From: Agapanthus africanus
Lineage: Eukaryota; Streptophyta; Magnoliopsida; Asparagales; Amaryllidaceae
DNA: 64,000 nt
Assembly: GCA_030015575.1 (NCBI GenBank)
Contig: JASDDO010000026.1
Span: 449,291,096-449,355,095 of the forward strand
Direction of reading: 5' to 3'
The notes under the pieces are model-generated. The model worked only from the letters and a program-made list of their open reading frames with translations, had not been told where the DNA came from and did not search any database. The translations under genes were made by a program, and so were the position numbers. This document shows, in pieces, positions 34,475 through 48,249 of the stretch (position 1 is the first letter of the stretch; every line of letters begins with the position of its first letter).

Positions 34475-36365
34475 TGTAATGTTTCAGAAATCGTTTTGCG
34501 AATTTTTCCGTTTTGGGGCAAAATTGTCGGTACTTTCCGTTTTAACCCGATTTTGATCAAACGTCTGTAGAAACTTGCCGGCACCTATTTTAGCGAAAAT
34601 AAAGCTAGTGTGCGAACTTTGGGGGTATATGGGTGGTTTTGGTTCAGATAGAATTTTTTCCAAATAAAATATTATTTTAGCCGGTAAAATATGCTCGTAA
34701 ATCGGGAAATTTCTTCTAAATGAAAATTCTTGGAACTCATCAATACAATTATTTTAGAACTTTCTTTTTAAATATCTAGATTTTTTTTGGTCAATGGAAT
34801 TTAATTTTAAAAAGAAAAGAAAAGAAAAGGAAAGGTGGCAAAATGCATTTAATGAAGCATTTATTGTATTTTTACTAGAACTTTCTTCACTAAACTCATA
34901 AAACACCCCCTCCCCTTGCTTTGGCCGGCCCTTCCCTCATTCCTTGCTTCCCTAATTTTTCCAACTCCATTTTCATCTCATTTTTCTTGAAAAATTCATG
35001 AAAAATCAAAATTAATTCATACAAATTCAAATATAATCCCAAACCTTCATTTTTCTTCACAAAAGTTGCTTGGATCTTCATTCTAATGAGGATTTTGGAG
35101 GCTAAAGTTTGGTTTTATTCTTGATTCAAGTGGTGTTCTTGAAGGTATAAAAGCTAAACCCTAATCTCTTTTTGTTGCTTAATACTTTATGCTAGCCTAA
35201 TTAGATGTTAATTTAAGCTTTAAATTTCATATTTCAAAATTCTAGAAATGGTTTTTGATATTCAAGTTAAGGTTAAAGCTTGATTTTAAGTGTTTAATGT
35301 TTAATTGATGTGTTAATTTGTGTTTAGGAAAAGCTTTACCTAGTAGGAAATGATAATTATTGTTAATGAATACTTTGTTTAATTATGATATATTGCTTAC
35401 TAAGTTTTTGCTAAAATTTATTTTGCAAGTGTTAAAAATATAGAAATGGTTTTGATAGCTTAGTTAAGCTATTATAAGGTGTTTGTGAGCACTAGATACG
35501 CGTTAGCTTGAAACTAGTGCGAAATATTGCGATAAGTTGTTTTCTAGGTTTCGGGGTTTTTCGGACGTGGGATCGATTAGTCGTTTCGAGGTTATAGCTA
35601 TTATATTCCTCGTATTTTATTATGTTGTGTTGCGCAATCAGGACGATCGGAGTCTAGACTTGGTGTTTCGTAGTTTAGCGACCCTACTTAGTGTTTTTGT
35701 CCAATGTCGTGCGCGATAGATGCGCTAAGTCGCAGTACATTTTTCAGGGCGTTATTCTTGCGTTTCGTTGTCTTTTCGTCGTTTCAGGATATTTAGCTTA
35801 TGTGATGTGTTTTTGAAATTTTTGGTTCACAGGCGGTGACTTTGGACGTTGCGATGAAGGGAAAACAGGTGGTAGGCTTCACTAAGCCAGGAGCGTTGGT
35901 GAGTAGATTTAACATCTACAGCGGAATCGCCCGCATGGCGTTATACGTCTGGGCTAGAGATGACTTGACTTGTCGCACATTCTATTTCATATTTAGAATT
36001 TGCGCATACACCTTACTGCTTAATTAATTTATGTGCTTAGACTAGTACCCTTAGGACATTGTACATATTATTGACGGCTCTTGTTGCATGAGCACTGATT
36101 GTATGCCACACACACCGTCAACAATTGCCATGTCAGGCAAAACAACCGTATAGATATAATATTGTTTGGATAGGGACATTGAGACATTGATTCATATTTC
36201 TTTATGCATATGACATATAGCATACCGGTATACCTACATGCTTACACATATGCCTTGACATGCTTACATGCTAGTTACCTGTATACTTATAGAGTATTGT
36301 ACCATTAGCGATAGGTATATACACACTTCATGACATAGCTACAGGTATACCTTGCACAAATACTG
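34475..36365 (+). mobile_element. Gypsy element F, 3' LTR, right half lost
   Basis: The first 1891 bp of the LTR align with 2915-4800. The TATA box is kept at 35146-35153. At 36365 the sequence passes directly into the middle of Copia C's 3' LTR, so about 2 kb of this LTR is gone, together with the other half of C's LTR. No gene is present. Confidence 0.9.
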
Positions 36366-37419
36366 AGTAACTGAGTGCGGTGGACTCTAAAGACACGTCA
36401 ATACTATGGCTGTGGATTTAACCACTAGCACGTCAGAGGTATCAGCCATACGTGACGGGCCACCAGCTATTGACCAAAGGGACGTCGATGAGCGAACTCA
36501 TCCTGACACCCTACTGAGCCTGTCAGTGACAATATCCGTATAGTCCGGTCCGTTCGTCTATGAGCATCGCATGGCGGGCCTAGGGGGTTGGTAAAAGTCA
36601 GACCCCCAATAGCGGTACAAGTCGTGTCGGAGTGTAGCCCAGAACACCCTGAGATACTACTGGAATACCTACCAGTAAATCTCCTGCCTTGGCCAAGGAC
36701 TTTTCATGTACTGGCTCTCCTAGACACAGCGAGACCTCATCCCCAATACCGGGAAAGACGAACCCCTGCAGATCCGCTCACTGCCTCCATATGGCTCGGG
36801 ACTGTACCCAATTAAAACCTGTTTGCACGTCTCCTTTGAGCGTGGTAGGGTAGTAATCTAAGTACAGTGGGAACTCACACGAGACAAATGATGATCTCAT
36901 GTCGATGAACTAACCTGTACACATGTCACCAGGGAACTGCTATCTGACGTCAGGTATAATACCAACTAGTAGGTTCCCGGCGAGTCCTGTCCGGTGTACT
37001 CATAACCCAATGAGCACCTGTATACATCTTAGGTGAACCAACTGACACCAGTGGCTTATGAGACCGGCCACCGCCCCTCGTCGGGGTCTCGACTGTATAC
37101 ACTAGTCTACTCCGGAGTATCGATGCCCTGTCTCGAAACTCCCACGACTAGGGACCTTTTAAGGATGCGCTTATAGACCCCAGCTCCCACTTATATGATC
37201 GCCCTCATACTGCTGGTTGTCAAGCAAGAATCCTAGGGGCTTTATCAACGTGTAATAGCGACTCGTAAGGTCACCTAAAGCAGTACACGATGATAAAGAT
37301 AAACCAGATAGCATACTATCATCTCGAGTAAGACTGTCCTACCGGCATAGGTCCTCCTCAATCATTGCAATCACATGCCTGTAATCCAATAATTGACTGT
37401 GAGGGCACTATATCCAACA
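36366..37419 (-). mobile_element. Copia element C (B family), 3' LTR, outer half lost
   Basis: This ~1054-bp part aligns with 44222-45276 at about 3% mismatch (by eye, ~32 differences), giving about 1.2 million years under 1.3e-8 per site per year. The terminus TGTTGGA (reverse strand) is at 37419, next to the polypurine tract. The other end is the junction with element F. Confidence 0.9.
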
Positions 37420-40400
37420 ATCTCCCACTTGCACTCAAGGCTAATTATTGCGATGTCGCATACTCACAGCCCGTGTGATACCGAACACCCAACTCCTCTA
37501 CTAGTCAGTCTCACAAAGCTCGTTTGCGAAACTATTGCGTTCGAGTAATAGCCTCAGTGAGTGGATCCGCTGTGGTGTTTCTTTCTATGTCTCTCTATAT
37601 CCCATGTTTGCGGAGAAAGCCATCTCCCGAAATGAGCAATACCTGTCTTAGAATGTCTGGATGTCTGATGGGACCTAGCTCATAAATGAACTCCAAATCC
37701 AAACTTCTTAGACTGTATCGTCAACTGAACTTAATCAGTATCCTGCGCCATCCTTCCTTCAGTATCCGCCTGGACCACTTATCCAAAATACTGCCCCTCG
37801 TCAGAGGGAAAACTATAACTCTGACGACCACCTTGTCGTCCATGTCACCTTGGAAGCCGTCCATGTCACCTTGGAAGCCTGGAATGATAACCGTCTCCTA
37901 AAGGAGGCTACCGTTATCAAATCCATAGAACATCAACTTATGTTCTAAAACTGCTTCCGACTGTTTCTCCAAGATTGGATCAATATCAACTTATTGCATC
38001 TACTGCAAGAACAACATCTGGTGTGGTACTTGACATCTCATGATCAACTCAATTACCTAAGCAAGTGATCTGCCAATCATGCGCATCCCTCTCTAGTTTA
38101 GTCTGTAAGACACCTTTAGAGAGGGTTACTCCATCACCTGCAGGTACACTACCATGCCCGGAGTCGTCCATTCTAAATACTCATAGAATGCTGTCTAAGT
38201 ACACTGATTGGGAAACTACCAAAATCTAGATCTAAAACCATAGATCTAGTAACCAGAATGTCTGATATAATATCCAATTCCTGTGTGGAGAAACAACTGT
38301 GTGACAATCAAAGTATAACCGATCGCAGTATAGGAATATCACTTCCTACTCTGTGTATGTTATCCAAATACCAGGACATCACACCCTACTACCTTCTTAA
38401 CAGATCCATCCTCTATTTTGATGAAGTCAAACCTATGACTGTCACATCAGAAATAGATGATCTATCTCCGCTATATCTGATTTAGTCTATAAATAGACAT
38501 AAGCCACCTGTCCACCAATGCTTCCGCTGCTCCCACTGACCACGACAACCCTCTGGCAGAGTCATATAGACGTACACTCCTAAAGCTACTTTAGAACGAC
38601 GCTATACTCATCCTCCTGCCGGGTCTCACAGTCTGGAACAACAGCAATGGCAAGTCTGGGTAAACAAGAACCTTCCTGCCACCGTCCTTGAGCATACCGA
38701 AGTACCTCTCGAGTGCCTGAGGTTACCCACCATACCTGCGGAGTGGCCAATGGAATGTCAAACCAGATTGAATCTTTAGGTTCTTTATCAAATCTTCAGT
38801 AATCGTTTGCGGTTGTGGAATCACTTCCAGTTCTACCATACTCCCACTACTGTTTTCTGAAAAAATACATTTTTATTAAAACTGTGGCGAGTCAAGAACA
38901 ATATCACTATTGATCTTCTAGATGGTAGAAAGTCAACCCTCGTCATAGCCCGGGTCAACCCACAAACAGCCATTACAGAAACGTGCCTTGAGTTATCCGG
39001 AGTCTGGTTTTAAGCATAAGCCGGACAACTCCCCGTACCTTAACAATGTCAAGATATGAACTGTTCTATATCCAATACAGGAACAGATGCACTGATTTAA
39101 TTGAACCAGATTCAAATCATGCAGCTGTCTCCAGTGCATGTTAACTAAATAGAAAGAGGTCGATCGGCGTTACTCAACTTAGGAATGCTTCCAATTATGA
39201 GTAACCTGAAAGATAAGCAAGTTCTCATTACTATCAACTGAATACCATACACAAGTATCTATATCTTCGATCACCTTGAAGAATCCCGATACTTGCAATA
39301 CCTGGTTCTCTACTCTATTCTTATACCTATAACTTCTCAAAACTTAGACCCTGTGTTTCTACGAAACACCTGTCTAAGAACTAGAGAAGTCATAAGTAAA
39401 CCGAATATAGTACGAGGACCAACCCCTCTGTCCTAATGGACACTAGACAATATACAATACTCTGTATAAGTCCCTTGAGTCTAGTAACTCATTCACTGTG
39501 TGTTGTAGGTTGAAAACTGTACTTATGGTTAAGAAGAATTACACCGCTGTTCAATGTTCCTTACCTAACCATCCACAGATATAGGTAAATGTCATAGACA
39601 TAATTTCAAAATGATATATCTCACTCTATAAAAATAGACGTACAGATATATCAATTTGAAATTGGTGCATAACAGCGGATATTCAAAACCAAATATTTGC
39701 CGTCCGGCAAACAACCCAGGTGACTTCCTCAAATATCACCAATTACAACGAATCCCGATATAATGAGGATGATCACCTAATTCCCAATAACTTACTCCCA
39801 CTCATCATCTGTAAAACTATACAGATGTGAGAATCATACCTGGTAAATACAGAGCCTGGAGCAAGTGTCTAATTGGGAAATCAGTTTTCTATTAACAGTA
39901 CACAGTAATACTGAAACATTAAAAATTTTCGATGGGGTATCCTGGTATTCCTAGTAATGCCTCTTCCATTATCCAGATTCACAACTGTAACCGTATAATT
40001 CTTTGGCACCTCTCCAAATCCCTTTATATGTCTTTAGTCGTCACCTTCTGCACACCACTTTAGGCCAAATGGTTTTCTTCTTTCCCTACCGTTCGGCACC
40101 AGCCTATGGTTTGGAAGAAGACTATCCAATAAGCATAATGGGTGTACTGTCCTAATCCTAGGAGCACTCGCAATGCAAGAGAAGGTGAAGATAAAAGACA
40201 ACCGAATAAACCTTATTCCTATTTCTCCTGAACCAGGATCCATCCCCGAACTGGAACAAGTTCCTTTCGAGTTCGTATATAACCATACGATGGATTATCC
40301 AATAAACTTGGGATATTCATAGTGATACAGAGTGTCCTGGAGAAATACAAAGGTGATTTAGGATTGGCGATGAAATACTTGGTTTGGTCGTGAATAGCAG

Positions 40401-41163
40401 TCGCAATTTACTTTGCCCTCTTACTAATCCCTTTATTTGTCTTAACTTAATACCTTCTGTACACCATCATTATGCTAATTGGTTTTCTTCATTCCCCACC
40501 ATTCGGTACCAGCCTAAGGTTTGGAAGAAGACTATCCAATTTGCGTAATAGGTGTACTATCTCCTAAACCAAGGAGTACTCGCAACCTGAGAGAAGGTAA
40601 AAGGAAAAGACAACTGAATAGTCCTATTCGTTTTCTCCAGAACCGGAAACCATCCTCGAATTCCTTCGAGTTCGTATATAACCATACGATGGTTTTGTCC
40701 AATGGAAGTGGACGTTCATAGTAATACGGGGTGTCCTGGAGAAAAGGGTAAAAGCAGGAGTGGCAATGAGGTATGCAACTCTGACAATCCAAAAGCCAGT
40801 GTTAAGAAGGTTCGGTCAACTTGGTCACTGAGTCATAGTCTAGGGTCGGGTCAATGGTCGCTTCCAAAAAGAGAGAGAAATGAAACACTCAGCGTGCACT
40901 CTAACCTAGATCAGAATGGTTATCACATTATCTAATCTGGAAACCTCCCACTGTAACGTCAAATTCTTTCCCAAACCTGAAAGAAGAATTAGCCGGGATC
41001 ACCCGAGGAGTAAACCAACTCATCAGTGGGAATCGGAATCCAACTATCATCGCATGATAACGTGACGAAATCCGCTCACGTTATCACACTCCAGAAGGTA
41101 TGCGCATATCTGGAAAGTTTCAGTTTCTTTAGAAACTCCCGATGTGGATTTTTGCCCCATGCT

Positions 41164-41373
41164 CTTATGACCTTGACGAAGGCCAACATATCATAAGTCA
41201 CATGTCAAGTTGTAACCGTAATTATCCAGGTTAATTTGAACCCACCTGTACATACCCTTGACGAAGGCCAAAATAGTAGTACGACTGTCCCAAACCAACG
41301 CATCTATCTATGCTGCAGAAAAGTAACAAATAGCTACCATACACTATGCCTTGACGACGGCCAACATACATAG
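41164..41373 (-). other. Triple leader hairpin array of element C
   Basis: In element orientation the stems are CTATG/CATAG (41344-41373), GTACTAC with GTA-(T)-GTAC (41248-41282, one bulged base), and CTTATGA/TCATAAG (41164-41197). The loops are 20 nt and match the TTGGCCTTCGTCAAGG core, with one variant. Confidence 0.82.
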
Positions 41374-41511
41374 CATGAATACTAAGTGCTACCGTTCTGA
41401 AATGACGAAGGGCTATGAATGGTTTCTAGCGAAAACCTTTAACGTAATGAACATGATATCGTTGAAGGAACTGATAGCTTTATAAAAATATAGTGACGAA
41501 AACCTTTGCTA

Positions 41512-41685
41512 CAGAGGTCACTCCCGGTGAAGGGATCTCGGCTCTTTCCCCGTAGGATAGGGTGCAGGATATTCCAACTGAATACCACGATGCAAAGCAA
41601 AAGTAATCGGCTATAGTGAAGTTATTGCCCTGACGCAAACTTCTGTCCAAGGGGTCACACCCGGTGAAGGGATCTCGGCCCTTGC
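41512..41685 (-). other. Two tandem leader hairpin units in element C
   Basis: On the reverse strand the first unit has arms CAAGGG/CCCTTG (41648-41653 and 41679-41684). The second has AAAGAG against CTCTGT (one mismatch) at about 41512-41549. Both keep the inner 25 nt with the CCCTTCACCGGG type core. Confidence 0.75.
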
Positions 41686-42091
41686 CTCGTCGACTGAGGA
41701 GCAGGATATTCCAACTGAATACCACGATGCAAAACAAAAGTGAACGCCCTTGCAATAACAGCTTTTTGAAAAATGTTCCAACAACATCAGAATAGGTTTT
41801 TTTTATCTTGCATTGATCTGAATCAACGCAGTCCCATCAATTGATCACACCACAAAGAAAGAAAATAATGACGTACGTATACGCCATCCGCATTCGCCAC
41901 TGGGTCCCGTCATCACCCGTTCGGTTAGCTAACTAACGACAGAGCGGGGACTGGACTAGAGCGGATGCAAAACATATACAACATCTACTAGTATATATAT
42001 CAATATATAATATTCGCTCAAGGCGTGATAAAAATGCAACATCACAGAAATGTAATCAGCATCACAGAATAATACAGATATCTGGGATCCC

Positions 42092-42121
42092 CGGGTTTCA
42101 CAGAGCCGCTACTGAAACCCG
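42092..42121 (-). other. 9-bp leader hairpin of element C
   Basis: CGGGTTTCA (42092-42100) and TGAAACCCG (42113-42121) pair as in B and D. Confidence 0.7.
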
Positions 42122-42901
42122 ACGTTCCCCTGGTCGTGTGGATAGCCCGTGCATTGAAAACCTAGACCTCTACGGGCGCGGCAAGTTACCCGCCAAAACC
42201 TGAAGCAAGGCAGCCCCCTTCAGCAACGTGAATGGACCACCCAGCACTTCACGGAATCCGGTAACTTGGGCACCCCTCCTGGGTCAACCTGTACCCCTTA
42301 CGAGTGCGGCGAATAGCCCGCCAATTTTAGAGTAAAGCCCCCTCCTTCTCAAAGCCATGAGATGCAGGCCTGTTGCCCTCTAGAACCCGGCTATCCGTGC
42401 ACCCCTCCGCGGGGTAATCCTAGTACAGAAAGTAAAATATACATACAACGGGTACATCGACCTCGACCCGGTCGTGCCCCAAAAGAATAATATACAAACA
42501 GGCAGTGACGGCAGTCCACATGTCGGACGCTCGCCCCGCAATATCAAATGTATAAATAAAACAAAACTGTACTACCATTGCAACCAGGCTATCACCACGA
42601 CCGATCCGCAACATCACAGCATAACACAGAACATCAACGTGAATGTCACGTTCGCAAATCAGTCTAACCGGGCTATAGCAGTTAGACAGGATTTACCGAT
42701 CAAGTGACATTCACGGTCGCCGATATAATGTAAATACTGTGAACTAGCATGTTTAAAATATCCGATCGAATAAATTTATCAAAGTGAGCCCCAAGCACTA
42801 CTGTAGCTCTTACAGAAAATCTGGGCCCAAAAAGAATGTCCCAAAACCCCTATTTTCTATTCAAAAGCCTACTGGAAAAATTTAGTACAATGATCAGTAC
42901 A

Positions 42902-42960
42902 AAGCGCGGCAGAACCGCGGCCCAAGCATAGTTTTGGCCGCGGTTCCGCAGCGGTATAGT
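42902..42960 (-). other. GC-rich leader hairpin of element C
   Basis: The arms GAACCGCGGCC and GGCCGCGGTTC enclose a short loop in the PBS-proximal leader. The sequence differs from B's hairpin but the position and shape are the same. Confidence 0.72.
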
Positions 42961-43152
42961 AAGTTCAGGCGACCAAATTTTTACAGAATGCTTAGAATTC
43001 CATGCATGTGTTTCTGAAACAACCTGAAAAATTTTTAGAGCCAAAAAAATTTCGACAGAAACCCAATGCACAAGAAAATATGGTTTTTGTGGTTCTATTG
43101 TTCGGTCGAGTTCTAAACACGTTAAAGCAAGCTAGGCTAAGTTAATGGCGTG

Positions 43153-43164
43153 GCTCTGATACCA
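43153..43164 (-). promoter_or_regulatory. Primer-binding site of element C
   Basis: On the reverse strand TGGTATCAGAGC lies one base after the LTR end. It is intact and complementary to initiator-methionine tRNA. Confidence 0.9.
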
Positions 43165-43165
43165 A

Positions 43166-45276
43166 TGTAAGTCCGAGGCGGCGCCCCGGCCGTCGATCCG
43201 ACGCAGGAAATGCGGAAACAAAAAAAAACTTTGCAAACTAGCAAACCGGCGCCACCGCGCACTTTTAACCCGGATCGGGCCATTAACCTAGCTACTAGCA
43301 AACTAAAATACGGGTAGAGAGTTATACCAAGCGATCTGTGTCCTTCGGTCTTCGTTTCCACTCCGATCTCCCGCGGAAACTCCGTCCGTCACGTCCTCAT
43401 CGGAAAGGGCACCACGTAGCCAAATACTTTTACGGGCTCCTACCTCTGGACTGAGGCAACTCGGGCACGAAGTTGGCTAGCCGACGCTTCCAAGATTTGC
43501 TGTAGACAAGTGTAGAATGGTTGTCTCTTTTGGGGTTTGAAGATGCCTCGTATGGAGGAATCAAGAATGGACTTTGGAGTGAGGTATATGAAATTGTGTA
43601 GCAAGGAAAAATGAGATGAACAAAGTTTTCCCTCAAATGAACCTCTCTCTCTCCCTCTTGCCCAAGTGGCCGGCCTCAAAGGAAAAATGGGGTGGTGGAA
43701 AAAATTCAAGCAAGGAATGAATATGTATGATAGAAAAATAAAAGGATTAAAGTCACACCCACTTCTATTCTCATCTAATCAAAGCACCATCACACAAAAG
43801 CCAAGGAATGGACTCAAAAGGCATCTCGTGATGAAGGAACAATCATGAAGCCACACATAAGCAAGAAACCCCTCCACAAATAAGATATTTGCAAACTGCA
43901 AATAACCCCTCCACCACAAAAGTCCGGCCGTGAAGGAACAAAGGAAAACCGGCCGGAACGGAATGCAAACTGGAAACTTCAGAAAACTGATCCCGTAATA
44001 AATTACAGGAAAACCACGCTACTGCAAATACATGCCCGCATTTGTATTCCTACTGAATACAAATGCAAAGAGACAAAACTACACTGTCTAATACTAGGAT
44101 CCGGCTTAAGCCAAAAACGGCTAGCAAAAACCGTCTGATCACGATCCGTGCAATACCGCACGTATCTGATCGAACCCTGCCATATCTCCATACGGCCACT
44201 ACAGCGTTTCGCCCGAAACCTGAGTAACTGAGTGTGGTGGACTCTAAAGACTCTTCAATACTATGGCTGTGGATTTAACCACTAGCACGTCAGAGTTATC
44301 AGCCATACGTGACGGGCCACCAGCTATTGACCAAAGGGACGTCGATGAGCGAACTCATCCTGACACCCTACTGAGCCTGTCAGTGACAATATCCGAACAG
44401 TCCGGTCCGTTCGTCTATGAGCAACGCATGGCGGGCCTAGGGGGTTGGTAAAAGTCAGACCCCCAATAGCGGTACAAGTCGTGTCGGAGTGTAACCCAGA
44501 ACACCCTGAGATACTACTGGAATACCTACCAGTAAATCTCCTGCCTTGGCCAAGGACTTTTCATGTACTGGCTCTCCTAGACACAGCGCGACCTCACCCC
44601 CAATACCGGGAGAGACGAAACCCTGCAGATCCGCTCACTGCCTCCATGTGGCTCGGGACTGTACCCAACTAAAACCTGTTTGCACGTCTCCTTTGAGCGT
44701 GGTAGGGTAGTAATCTAAGTACAGTGGGAAATCACACGAGACAAATGATGATCTCAGGTCGATGAACTAACCTGTACACATGTCACCAGGGAACTGCTAT
44801 CTGACGTCAGGTATAATACCAACTAGTAGGTTCCCGGCGAGTCCTGTCCGGTGTACTCATAACCCAATGAGCAACTGTATACATCTTAGGTGAACCAACT
44901 GACACCAGTGGCTTATGAGACCGGCCACCGCCCCTCGTCTGGGTCTCGACTGTATACACTAGTCTACTCCGGATTATCGATGCCCTGTCTCGAAACTCCC
45001 ACGACTAGGGACCTTTTAAGTATGTGCTTATAGACCCCAGCTCCCACGTATATGATCGCCCTAATACTGCTGGTAGTCAAGCAAGAATCCTAGGGGCTTT
45101 ATCAACGTGTAATAGCGACTCGTAAGGTCGCCTAAAGCAGTACACGATGATAAAGATAAACCAGATAGCATACTATCATCTCGAGTAAGACTGTCTTACC
45201 GGCATAGGTCCTCCTCAATCATTGCAATCACGTGTCTGTGATCCAATAATTGACTCTGAGGGCACTATATCCAACA
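43166..45276 (-). mobile_element. Copia element C, 5' LTR
   Basis: This full-length reverse LTR of 2111 bp is closely related to the B LTR (2118 bp). Its outer terminus TGTTGGA (reverse strand) at 45276 abuts the interior of element D's LTR, showing that C inserted into D. The first five bases of D there are TCATC. The matching copy left of C has been lost. Confidence 0.9.
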
Positions 45277-46838
45277 TCATCGACCTAAGGTCGTCATTTG
45301 TCTCGTGTGAGTTTCCACTGTGCTTTGATTTCTACCCTACCACGGCTCAAAGGAGTCGTGCAAACAGGTATTTTTTTGGTACAGTCCCGAGCCACATGGA
45401 GGCAAGTGAGCGGATCGGCAGGGGATTCGTCTCTCCCGGTATTGGGGGTGAGATCGCGCTGTGTCCAGGAAAGTCATTATACCAAGTCCTTGGCCAAGGC
45501 AGGTGAGAATTACTGGTAAGTATTCCGGTAGTTTCTCAGGGTGTTCAAGGCTTGTCTCCGACACGACTTATACCGCTATTGGGGGTCTGACGTTACCAGC
45601 CCCCTGAGCCCGATATGCGATACTCATAGACGAACGGACCGGAGTGTATGTATATTGTCACTGTTAGGCTCAGTAGGGTTCCAGGATGAGTTCGTTCATC
45701 GGCTTCCTTGGAGGTCAGTACATAGGCAGCCGTTACGCATTGCTAGTGCCGCTGACGTGCTTGTGGTTAAACCCACTGCTAGGGTACTGATGAGTCATTA
45801 GAGTCCCCCATAGATAGTTTCCCAAGTTCGGGTGAAACGTTGTAGAGGCCGTATGGTTTTATGGCAGGGTTCGGAAAATGCACGTGCGTTTACGCATGTG
45901 TCATATTTCAGGCAGATAATACTGGTGGGCTTTGGTTTAAGCCGGATCCGAGTATTATACTGTGTCGATATAATATCTATGTCTCAGTTGCATTTGTATT
46001 CGGTCGTAATACAAATGCGGGTATGTTTATACTGTTACGGGGTTATTCTGAAATTCGTTTCGGGATCGCTTTTGGAAGTTGCCAGTTTTCTATCACCCGT
46101 CTTAAACATTCGGTTTAATGCGGAATTATCTTTTTCTTGTGAGTCATGAGTGGAAGTTTCTAGAATGATGACTAGGTTTATGTGTCATGATTTGCATTAA
46201 TTGTTTTGGATGAGGTGTTTAAGTGAGGTGGCTTAGTTCAGTTAATGTTTGCAAGGTGTTAATATGACTCATTCTTTTCATTATTGCTTATGGTCACCCC
46301 CTCTTCCTCCTACACTCACCCCCTCCTCACTTATATTGGCCGGCCATTCATTTGGAAGGGAATATGATTGTTGGAAAAAAGATTATTGATTTGGTTCATA
46401 GAAATTTGATATGTTCATTTCTCATTTCTTGAAAAAAGGCAACTTCATTGACCGTTCATCCATGGTTTTGGATGAAGCGAGACAAAGTGTTCTACTCATT
46501 CCTTACATCAATCTTGGACATATCGGCTAGCAAACTTCATGTCCGAGTTGCCTCGGTTCAGAGGCGGGAGCCCGTATAAAGATCCGTTGACGTGGTGCCA
46601 CCTAGACGAGGAGACCGGAGATCGAGCAAGATCACAGATGCCGCAAAGAAGCGTGGGCTGATGGCTAAAGGCCGAAGGACTCGGATCGTTCGGTATAGCT
46701 TTTTTACCCACTTTACAGTTAGTTAGCTTAGCGTTAATGGAAAGATCCGAGTTATAGTATGCGATAGCGCCAGTTACAAATGTTTTTGTTCCGCATTTGG
46801 CGTCTGAAAGACGGCCGGGGCGCTACCCTAGATTTACA
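45277..46838 (+). mobile_element. Copia element D (B-related), 5' LTR, left part lost
   Basis: This LTR begins mid-way, at the position matching about 14236 in B's LTR, and runs to TTACA at 46838. It is clearly homologous to the B and C LTRs but more diverged, so D is an older or different subfamily. Its missing start should have lain left of C and was removed with the ends of F and C. Confidence 0.85.
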
Positions 46839-47012
46839 TGGTATCAGAGCCACGCCATTAAGCTTTACTAACTTGTTCTAACGCGTTTAAAACGTCGATC
46901 GAGCGAAATTTCAAAAACAGCGATTTCTATGTTAAAGTTTCTGTCGATTTTAAATACTGGTCTAAAAATCATTTTGAGCATCTTAGAAAATTGTGCAGGT
47001 TTTTTTAAGAAC

Positions 47013-47107
47013 ACTGAAGAATTTTGATCCCCTGACTCGACCGTACGGCCGTGGAACCGCCGCCAATGCCTAGATTTGGCCGCGGATCCGCGACCGTTTT
47101 GGTGCTT
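47013..47107 (+). other. GC-rich leader hairpin of element D
   Basis: Outer arms CACTGAAG and CTTCAGTG surround an inner GC-rich imperfect inverted repeat (GTGGAACCGCCGCC against GGCCGCGGATCCGCG). Position relative to the PBS matches B, C and A. Confidence 0.65.
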
Positions 47108-47876
47108 CAGTGGGCCAAATTTCTTCTGGGGGGTCTACATTCAAAATTATGGTTTCTGGAATATTTCTTTTGGCCCCAGATTTTGTTACTGTACAGCAGA
47201 TGTCCGTGGGGCCCACTTCGGGAAGTTTTGTCGATCGAAATTTTAAACTTGTTAGTTTACACCACTTACATTGTATCTCCGACCGTGAATATCATTCGCG
47301 CGGTAAATTGCTTCTAATTGCTATAACTCTTTTAGACGGATTTGCGAACGTGTCATTCGCGATGATGTTCTGTGTTGTGCTGTGATGTTGCGGATTTGTC
47401 GTGTTTGATAGCTGTGGGCAATGGTAATGCAGTTTGAATTTATTTGTACATTTGATATTACGGGGCGAGCGTCCAACATAGAGACTGCCGTCTCTGCCTG
47501 TTTGTATAATATTCTTTTGGGGCACGACCGGGCTGAGGTCGATGTACCCGTTGTTCATATTTTTCATATCTGTACTAGGTTTACCATGCGACGGAGTGCA
47601 CGGATAGCCGGGTTTTGGAGGGCAACGGGTCCGCATCTCATGCCTTTGAGAGGCAGATGGGCCTCACTCTAGAATTGGCAGACTATTCGTCGCACTCGTA
47701 GGGGGTACTGGTTGACCCAAGGAGGGGTGCTCAAGTTACCGGATTCCGTGAAGTGCAGGGTGGTCCATTCACTATGCTGTAGGGGATGCCTCGCTTCAGG
47801 TTTTTGTGGGTAACTTGCCGCACTCGTGAGGGTCTAGGTTTCATTGCACAAGCTATCCTCACGATCTGGGGAACGT

Positions 47877-47906
47877 CGGGTTTCAGTAGCGGCTCTGTGA
47901 AACCCG
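47877..47906 (+). other. 9-bp leader hairpin of element D
   Basis: CGGGTTTCA (47877-47885) pairs with TGAAACCCG (47898-47906). Confidence 0.7.
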
Positions 47907-48249
47907 GGGATCCCAGATTATCAGTATTATTCTGTAATGCTTATTACTTTTCTGTAATGTTGCATATTATCACGCCTGGAGCGATTATTGTATATTGGTA
48001 TATATACTAGTAGATGTTGTATATGTTTTACACCCGCGTTTGTCCAGTCCCCGCTCTGTCGTTAGTTAAGTAACCTAACGGGTGATGACGGGACCCGGTG
48101 ACGAATGCGGATGGCATATACGTACATTTTATTTTCGTTCTTTTCTGGTGTGATTAATTGATGGGACTGTGTTGATTCTGATCAATACAAAGGAAAACAA
48201 ACCTGTTTGGATGTTGTTGGAACAGTTTTAAAAAGTGTTATTACAAAGA

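Larger units (their letters stand above)
37420..43165 (-). mobile_element. Copia element C interior: structured leader plus decayed gag-pol
   Basis: The interior is about 5.7 kb, reading leftward. The PBS is at 43153-43164 and the polypurine tract at 37420-37432. Its pol and gag remnants closely follow those of element B over their length (for example 39590-39780 against 19100-19310, by eye around 95%), including the gag-side duplication (40040-40240 and 40440-40620). No long frame is left, and it is broken many times. The sharing of the same decayed interior by two separate insertions indicates that an already non-coding element was copied. Confidence 0.82.
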
